Below, in pieces: positions 61,501 to 64,000 of a stretch of 64,000 bases of DNA. Made by a program: the position numbers and the translations under genes. This stretch comes from Pseudonocardia ammonioxydans (GTDB lineage: Bacteria > Actinomycetota > Actinomycetes > Mycobacteriales > Pseudonocardiaceae): the NCBI RefSeq assembly GCF_900115005.1, contig NZ_FOUY01000019.1, positions 62,001-126,000 of the forward strand. Direction: 5' to 3'. Numbering within the stretch: position 1 is the first letter of the stretch; each line of letters starts with the position of its first letter. Under the pieces are notes generated by a model. The model searched no databases, was not told the DNA's origin, and worked only from the letters and a program-made list of their open reading frames with translations.

Positions 61501-64000
61501 CGCCGCACGCTGCGCCGCCACGGCGTCCTCCAGCCCGGGCAGCTGCTCCTCCATCCGGTCGGCCCGGTCGTGGAGGATGCTCAAGCTGCTGCCGACCGTC
61601 AGGACGGCGTTCGTCCGGTCCCGGGCCGTCAGCTCGGGCAGCGCGTCCTGGTAGGCGTCGTAGGCCGCCCTGTCCTGTTCGTACAGGTCGGCCAGCGCCT
61701 GGTCGTCGAGCGGCGGAAGCGGGTCGCCCTCCTCCAGCCCGAGGTGCTCCGCGAGTTCGCGGTCGATCTCGGTGTCCTGGGCCGGGCGGGTGAAGTCCGG
61801 GTCGATCCCGATCATCCACGCGGCGGTCGGCTCGCCCTCCCAGCCGAGATCGTCGAGGCCGCCGGACGCTGTGCACTCGTCGGGACCGGCCTTGCAGCCG
61901 AAACCGGTGTTCGCGCCGTCCTCGTCCGGGTGCAGCAGGTAGCCCGAGCCGGTCACGGACTGTCCGGCCGCGTTGGTGCTGCGACAGTCCGGCCCCTCGC
62001 AGACCGTTCCGCCGCCGGGCCCGTACCGCATCCCGATGTCGCACCCGGTGGTCCCGGCACGGCACTCGGCCCGGTTCCCCCACGGGTCCGTCCAGTGCTG
62101 CAGCTCGTCCTGGTCACCCCAGAAGGTGACCGTGCCCGGATTCTCCGGGACCTGCTCCTCGCCGATGACCGGCTCGGTGAACGTGCAGTTGGGGCAGTCC
62201 TGCACGCGTGCCTGGGCCCAGTCCGGACGGGTCAGGGTGCAACGGCCGGTGCATTCGGCCGACCCCTCGTTCCCGGCTCCGTCCGGGGTGGTGACGGTCA
62301 ACTGGTTCGCCCCGCCGACGACCATGTGGTCGGGAGTACCGCCGAGGAGCTTCTCCTCGTCGCTGAAGGTGTGCACCCAGGACCTCTGGTCCTGCTCGAC
62401 GCGGTATCCCTCGCGCAGCTCGATGTACCCGGTGTCGCCCCTGCCGGTCCCGTACCGCCCCGCGCTGCCGTCCGCTCCCCGGGTCGTGATCGACGAGACG
62501 GCCAGGTCCGGCCGGTGGGACACGCCGTCGGCGTGCACGACGTCGCCCTCGGCGGAGGTGAAGGTGCCCTCGCCCTGGAAGGTGATCCGGGCGGGGTTCC
62601 CCGCACCGTCCCGGCCGGTGATCTCGGCCCAGTCCCCGTTCGCGACGAGCCGGTCGCGGCCCTGCTCGCCCCCGGCCTCGGCGCCGCCGCCGCGGGTCGG
62701 GCCGTGGTACTCACAGGCACCACCGCACGAGATCTGCACCGGTGATCCCTCGGGCCCGGTCGGCCGGAAGGTGCTGGTCGGCCGTGCCTGCTGCTGCTCC
62801 GCGGTGGGGCGGAACCGGACCGTCTCCCCGCTGTGGCCGTCGGTGAACTCACCGTGGCCCCGCACCCAGCCCGAACCGTTGCCCTCCCGGTCGCGGGAGA
62901 TCCCCGCACCGTCGGTGCCCCGGACCCGGTCCTCCCGCTCGGAGCCCGGCTCCACCGGCAGCGCACCCTCGAAGCCCGTCCCCGGGTCGTAGCTGATCCG
63001 CTCGCCGTCGTCGGTGCGCAGGTCGAGCCCGTCGGGGCAGCCGTCGGCGCAGGTCTCGGAGATCGGGTCCTCGTCGCTCGACTTCACCGACAGGACGGGG
63101 TTGCCGTCCTCGTCGAGCCGACCCTCGATCCCGCGGTCCTCCTCCCCCATCTCCTCGACGGGGGTCGGTTCGTCGCCGTCGCCGGCGGCGGCCTCCTCCT
63201 GCTGTGCCGCGAGCTCGCTCAACGACGGCGAGGTCGCCGTGAAGTCGTTGGACCCGCTCTGGGTGAAGTTCGCGCAGTCGCCCCAGCAGGTGGCCCCTCC
63301 GCCACCGCCCGGGCCGGCCTGGGCGTAGGCGGCGACGCCGCAGCTGCCGTTGCCGGTTCCCGAGCAGGTGCCCTCACCGTGTGCGTCCCACCGGCCGCCC
63401 GGGTCCTCCCAGGTCGGTGCGGTCTCGACGCTGTCCGACGCCTCGGCGTGCGCGGTGTAGCTGCTGGTGCAGTTCGCGGCCCCGGAGCAGGACGCACCGG
63501 CCTCGGCCCAGCCCGGCCCGGCGGCGGCGTGCGCGGTCACCGAGACGCCCCCACCGCCCTGGCCACCCCCGCCGGAGCCGGACGCGTGCGCCTCGGCCCA
63601 GCTGCCCCCGTCCGACGCCGACGCCGAGGCCGTCGCCGAGTAGGAGTGCGTGCAGTTCGCCGCGCCCGAGCAGGACGCCGACGCCGACGCCGACCCCGGA
63701 CCGGCATCCGCCTGCGCCGACACCGACACACCGCCACCGCCCTGGCCACCGCCGCCGGAGCCGGACGCGTGCGCCGACGCCGAGTTGGCACCGTGGGAGG
63801 CTGCGGCCGACGCCGTCGCGGAGTAGGAGTGCGTGCAGTTCGCCGCGCCCGAGCAGGACGCCGACGCCGACGCCGACCCCGGACCGGCATCCGCCTGCGC
63901 CGACACCGACACGCCACCACCGCCGTGGCCACCGCCGCCGGAGCCGGACGCGTACGCGGACGCCGAGTTGGCCCCGTACGCGGCCGACGCCGAGGCCGAC
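52504..64000 (-). CDS. Giant multidomain surface/membrane protein, more than 3,800 residues (5' end outside window)
   Basis: A single frame, open from the right edge to TAG 52504 (GTG 63912 is only an internal codon of the repeat). In order: 61-residue Ala/Ser/Gly repeats with CSGAANC (63478-64000); a region of spaced Cys pairs such as CADGC, CGGAC, CTGRC and CPNC (about 61900-63400); charged helical segments (60400-61900); a DUF4781-like hydrophobic part with HYDWWDRNKGYVYLAP (about 59760-60290); Pro/Ala-rich linkers with a hydrophobic helix GLMVSGGL (about 58750); helical domains; a polytopic membrane domain of some seven to nine helices (55400-56430); and an Ala/Arg-rich helical C-terminus. 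Cys pairing suggests the N-terminal part is outside the cell. I do not recognise the protein as a whole. Confidence 0.75.
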   Translation of the reverse strand, partial: SASASAAYGANSASAYASGSGGGGHGGGGVSVSAQADAGPGSASASASCSGAANCTHSYSATASAAASHGANSASAHASGSGGGGQGGGGVSVSAQADAGPGSASASASCSGAANCTHSYSATASASASDGGSWAEAHASGSGGGGQGGGGVSVTAHAAAGPGWAEAGASCSGAANCTSSYTAHAEASDSVETAPTWEDPGGRWDAHGEGTCSGTGNGSCGVAAYAQAGPGGGGGATCWGDCANFTQSGSNDFTATSPSLSELAAQQEEAAAGDGDEPTPVEEMGEEDRGIEGRLDEDGNPVLSVKSSDEDPISETCADGCPDGLDLRTDDGERISYDPGTGFEGALPVEPGSEREDRVRGTDGAGISRDREGNGSGWVRGHGEFTDGHSGETVRFRPTAEQQQARPTSTFRPTGPEGSPVQISCGGACEYHGPTRGGGAEAGGEQGRDRLVANGDWAEITGRDGAGNPARITFQGEGTFTSAEGDVVHADGVSHRPDLAVSSITTRGADGSAGRYGTGRGDTGYIELREGYRVEQDQRSWVHTFSDEEKLLGGTPDHMVVGGANQLTVTTPDGAGNEGSAECTGRCTLTRPDWAQARVQDCPNCTFTEPVIGEEQVPENPGTVTFWGDQDELQHWTDPWGNRAECRAGTTGCDIGMRYGPGGGTVCEGPDCRSTNAAGQSVTGSGYLLHPDEDGANTGFGCKAGPDECTASGGLDDLGWEGEPTAAWMIGIDPDFTRPAQDTEIDRELAEHLGLEEGDPLPPLDDQALADLYEQDRAAYDAYQDALPELTARDRTNAVLTVGSSLSILHDRADRMEEQLPGLEDAVAAQRAANEGGLTAAEERELAPHLELIEEAAETDAEFARARTVVDSVRGQGHPTAEQQEAFADVPGLPGSAEGLREMGADESGDPAGAGLSAADRAALHGARIAELSTVPRAAEVDRRHAAHEQRVAELGPGATPTERVALERERGWINGEIEALEGIEGRVGATRKDLAPAGDGRDRRERMREFDIAAAEGVGDTALADRLRTWNDLQVDAERLAEDMEGSGDPRQERLSGTYSTLAEGIGLTYDTTAKDRAWRSPDTVLRDTDVQLPSTGRTDVFLAVKSAEGKQAVDALTDDERDQLDRLAEKEGFGDDTGDRLAAAAAYWDPQDRLREEFAERKVDLDKVDSADARKRIRELGGDDGVVEELGVGFSDENGSGRMPIYRIEDDDGEVRYVDPNGHDYSGLGDFRDNNELFGEDTRIVTAEDWGDAAGDFALTSTNGRHYDWWDRNKGYVYLAPTVAGLAAVTFTPGGQPIAAAGWATLAATTTVAVGEEIGNLRGRYVRGQSLDPIESRAARNSWVTIGGGLVSGGAGTAFLRSSALARSALTPATSTTSAAAAAQQARAATSALRYQTAGRAMNGTALAGFGAHTVDHGVQLYRDWDSLSSGQRARGLNDLALSTTMLGLPAGMAKVHGMTERGAAANSVRHQHQAQLRHTARHGPLTGVPRSPAGPLAPARGPRPDGELRTARVVDRRTGEDFGTITVPASPRGAQQPPGPGNTGPARTGNTAGVPARGSRTAGAPPRVTVREVEHPTAPALRERLGQLEVRAGELRTRLDESARPAPRPEADTAGTRESRKGLDAAIERAHQARNDARAGEARQELAGVRAEQRAIKDELDLVQGPAGLRHIDGLPVPGRDPATGSHGPTAAANRAPSGAMAGARPGAAPPTATTTGPKSAPGRPAFSRARQVVAGAAAGLMVSGGLTAAPAPPAASARVAPKSTAVDTVAAQTTARTTPTTAAGRPGTAGAPATVRAVPVRSTTGTVPASARTRAEAVPAPGPGRSASAWPDGSAAAAGRAGPAPGHRHVVVTPAASAVPGPGARGPDPEPRSTDPEAPRPGPGQLPPTLTVPYFDIRVAWAYGWMRGNAWHAPVPTGHRGLHPAGVSAARYGLMESLAQVRHLRRDGDGFRVPVVGPMAQRWVDGRWADARERAGTSILLARQRVAAEAAERRYQELVGRVAGLPGASARPAGTVGERAAHLAEWAAELDRRFRETAAATAAVRRHHAVPPAQREPGRNPRISSRAAALQAEAELSELRHRRDLVRAAAEAAQERARIPELPRLGSVTARTPAEASAALRVLGVVNSLWRSAADPAVPPASVVDLLHRLDGAARAPERRSMTGLHRDIRRLVVAARTGREQQAIEAVRERAARAGHAWEPDTAASAVRAWRELDRATVRRMGVAARDDHRGVVAGRAALDRARSWWRAGDGAAVTPETPLPGAGLAAEQQRSGAPATRGTIAGRPAGASAATPATGGARAPPAAPGTRRGVSSAAAQRFGTARQAIGRALHAHRVPGALRAGGEQVSSWRRYAVQEFERRAAEHLLTARQDALAARLAPRRAEIARLTGGLAAGTRIAALARETGLRPGQVRALGAGRATVTSEVRPAAFRVELGRFVERAVARLPEYDALRADRAAAALAREGRDAAAGELRARRAAASAPVRVLLRAAGATAHPAAAVAWWTSAAADRVRRGGSAERGSGPAHRERQLRWTGGIAGAGAVPAAAMVGAGWTEAGLTAGTLVLSGAAVRVRHLLRGSRQERAPPRWVTALSTGALFGAAPAAFAVAGVVSGGLAAAATALPRLLAVPAQALVVYRITLQWRSMMRAGGVEGSAYGHARRSAARAALVSGLGVFGLNVLFPPGAANGMWYYVAATLVPTAVTAVQTRWAGWIRVSDIVLAPFVVLPALWLANGVVALFGTGESGSATAWFAGAAVTAAFGLLSGPPLVWLLDRGTERLGPLTARRLGSVHDAAGQVRAWWHRLGIRSLYGADVGNEFRKLDGPLFMAAVYAATRPWAAGETWAEQLPRGAAVIAVVLGVNVVRDALNYNYGDGRTQPVRRVRADRPARPGLADRLRAVTPGPWRGRAAQARLAAAITEHLSVLGLPGGTRDEMVRGLADDLAAGLAPLPARTAEARPTAAERADRAVARAWRTERRLAERRERQQARTVLASLPVLREHLSRMRPGTSPERAATVAILVEALRVVDAGRNGVTPGPAAAARFRAELEQRDRLRAEHARARIRVLEALLERHTHGRDPRRRGELETALENARGRAERERARTVDPDPLHSAVRLWRDRARAIGDGRARGTAADDGRLARADAAMTLLRWAGDVVRARRHDGPERRHDAGVLAARLAPVADGPVRPAAVPELGVLVNLAGARRGATPASYAARFGGDAAAAGRLLTDMAARGLLVVGSDGGYRARPELRTWWRKAPPVLRAALRTDPAAVPGAAGLDLLGDPAVRVPRPVAARGGWAALPAAERGHRVLVELVRGAALTGRFPVDGARNVLWQAPVRAGRLPAGLRGPGAVDTPAATGGVPASVRTGERTGEPAPAPPTATELVAGLRAAAATASAAQGRADRARARVQAERRRAGAGGPRAPPADPAVRTRIDLLDRQAEQAVDAAVEAMVVLAETLAGARADAARLAGAGERRAEVRLHRLHRAADTAEAVLARRTGAPPVPVAIRDAVLNAIRVAELAVEGLTAGVSRDRVRAAVAAERELLEVRRRAQDARYRQTLGGVRHLVRAIELGDRLAELLHDAGAAAGVPSVAPRVQAGPLPAATHATPAPAGAGQVVAEVSGQGTAVLARGLRPGRLPVRSAVSAAYRALTGGGDTRAAVRAAAGTVLGRPDSRGEVPVVLAAAQVRPHAGTTRVTISWAGDVSAHWVPQRGAAFALLGAELRSGVLTGWLGTGRSAGPVRTVTHEVRGPGTLVLFTGPAAAGADGRHPAASVVHGDPARTVAALTAAAHAAGHRGSGAAAVAVPAPGGPAAVAPSGHHVSAERPTA
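55400..56430 (-). other. Polytopic membrane domain inside the giant protein
   Basis: Hydrophobic segments in order along the protein: AGAGAVPAAAMVGAGWTEA, LTAGTLVLSGAAV, STGALFGAAPAAFAVAGVV, LAAAATALPRLLAVPAQALV, ALVSGLGVFGLNVLF, WYYVAATLVPTAVTAV, IVLAPFVVLPALWLANGVV, AWFAGAAVTAAFGLLSGPPL, and AAVIAVVLGVNVVRDAL. Basic loops lie between several of them. Topology was judged by eye. Confidence 0.65.
63478..64000 (-). repeat. 183-bp (61-residue) tandem repeat encoding a Cys-pair Ser/Ala/Gly module
   Basis: Equivalent points recur at 63661 and 63844, exactly 183 bases apart; a diverged copy lies near 63478 and another begins before the right edge. Each unit is VSVSAQADAGPG, then alternating Ser-Ala, CSGAANC, THSYSATASA, and a Gly-rich end SGSGGGGQGGGG. 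Units at 63661 and 63844 are nearly identical in DNA, so the array is young and copy number may vary. Confidence 0.85.

Noticed and set aside
54988-62745. A 2,585-residue open frame on the plus strand, antisense to the giant gene
   Set aside because: Composition is dominated by Arg, Gly, Pro, His and Asp with no domains, membrane segments or start signals. The minus-strand frame has coherent repeats, Cys pairs and membrane helices over the same DNA. Long antisense frames are expected at this GC.
49885-64000. A standard type VII (ESX) secretion locus
   Set aside because: No EccB, EccC, EccD, mycosin, PE/PPE or WXG100 gene is visible. It could lie beyond the right edge.

Overview
The window is high-GC actinobacterial DNA, and gene content plus protein style suggest Pseudonocardia or a close relative in the Pseudonocardiaceae. 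Reasons: many GTG starts and several apparently leaderless genes, NucS in place of MutSL, a mycobacterial-type ATP synthase alpha tail, DUF2550, DUF1206, a MurA carrying Asp instead of the fosfomycin-target Cys, and a red-type RuBisCO operon of the kind found in autotrophic Pseudonocardia. The organism call is inference; no rRNA or tRNA gene is present to confirm it.

Layout. (1) 1-11.5 kb: a Calvin-cycle island. It follows an aldehyde dehydrogenase fragment, nucS and a Nudix hydrolase. Leftward run cbbY and prk; rightward run a NarL-type response regulator, a GAF histidine kinase, cbbL, cbbS and cbbX, packed as one apparent operon. An 834-bp gene-free, repeat-rich stretch follows, then a LysR regulator and, leftward, a class I fructose-bisphosphate aldolase. 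The prk/regulator intergenic region and the aldolase promoter share a G/C-run operator-like element and the same -10 hexamer. (2) 11.5-22.3 kb: assorted metabolism: cytochrome P450 with TetR, an ECHDC3-like crotonase, an orphan EhuB-like lipoprotein, a protein made of regular 14-residue repeats, a small secreted Cys protein, the B12 mutase MeaA, DUF1206, murA, and PduO, which makes the B12 cofactor. (3) 22.3-49 kb: conserved core, all leftward: argS-lysA-hom-thrC-thrB-rho-rpmE-prfA-prmC-tsaC-glyA-wecA-atpI-atpBEFHAGDC-DUF2550. It is interrupted between atpI and wecA by 1.77 kb carrying 13 exact copies of the palindrome GTTCCGCGGAAC, beside a wecA with an unusual ~290-residue Pro/Gly/Ala tail. 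(4) 49-64 kb: an alpha/beta hydrolase, then a leftward accessory cluster. It contains an open frame of more than 3,800 residues that runs off the right edge (61-residue Cys/Ala/Ser/Gly repeats, Cys-pair domains, a DUF4781-like part, a polytopic membrane domain, an Ala/Arg-rich helical C-terminus). Downstream lie two paralogous MinD/EspI-like ATPases, one with an N-terminal zinc-finger-like motif, and a small membrane protein between them.

The cluster in (4) is the best candidate for an undescribed system. The palindrome array and the shared cbb operator are the best candidates for undescribed regulatory or structural DNA. All names come from reading translated motifs, without database searches.
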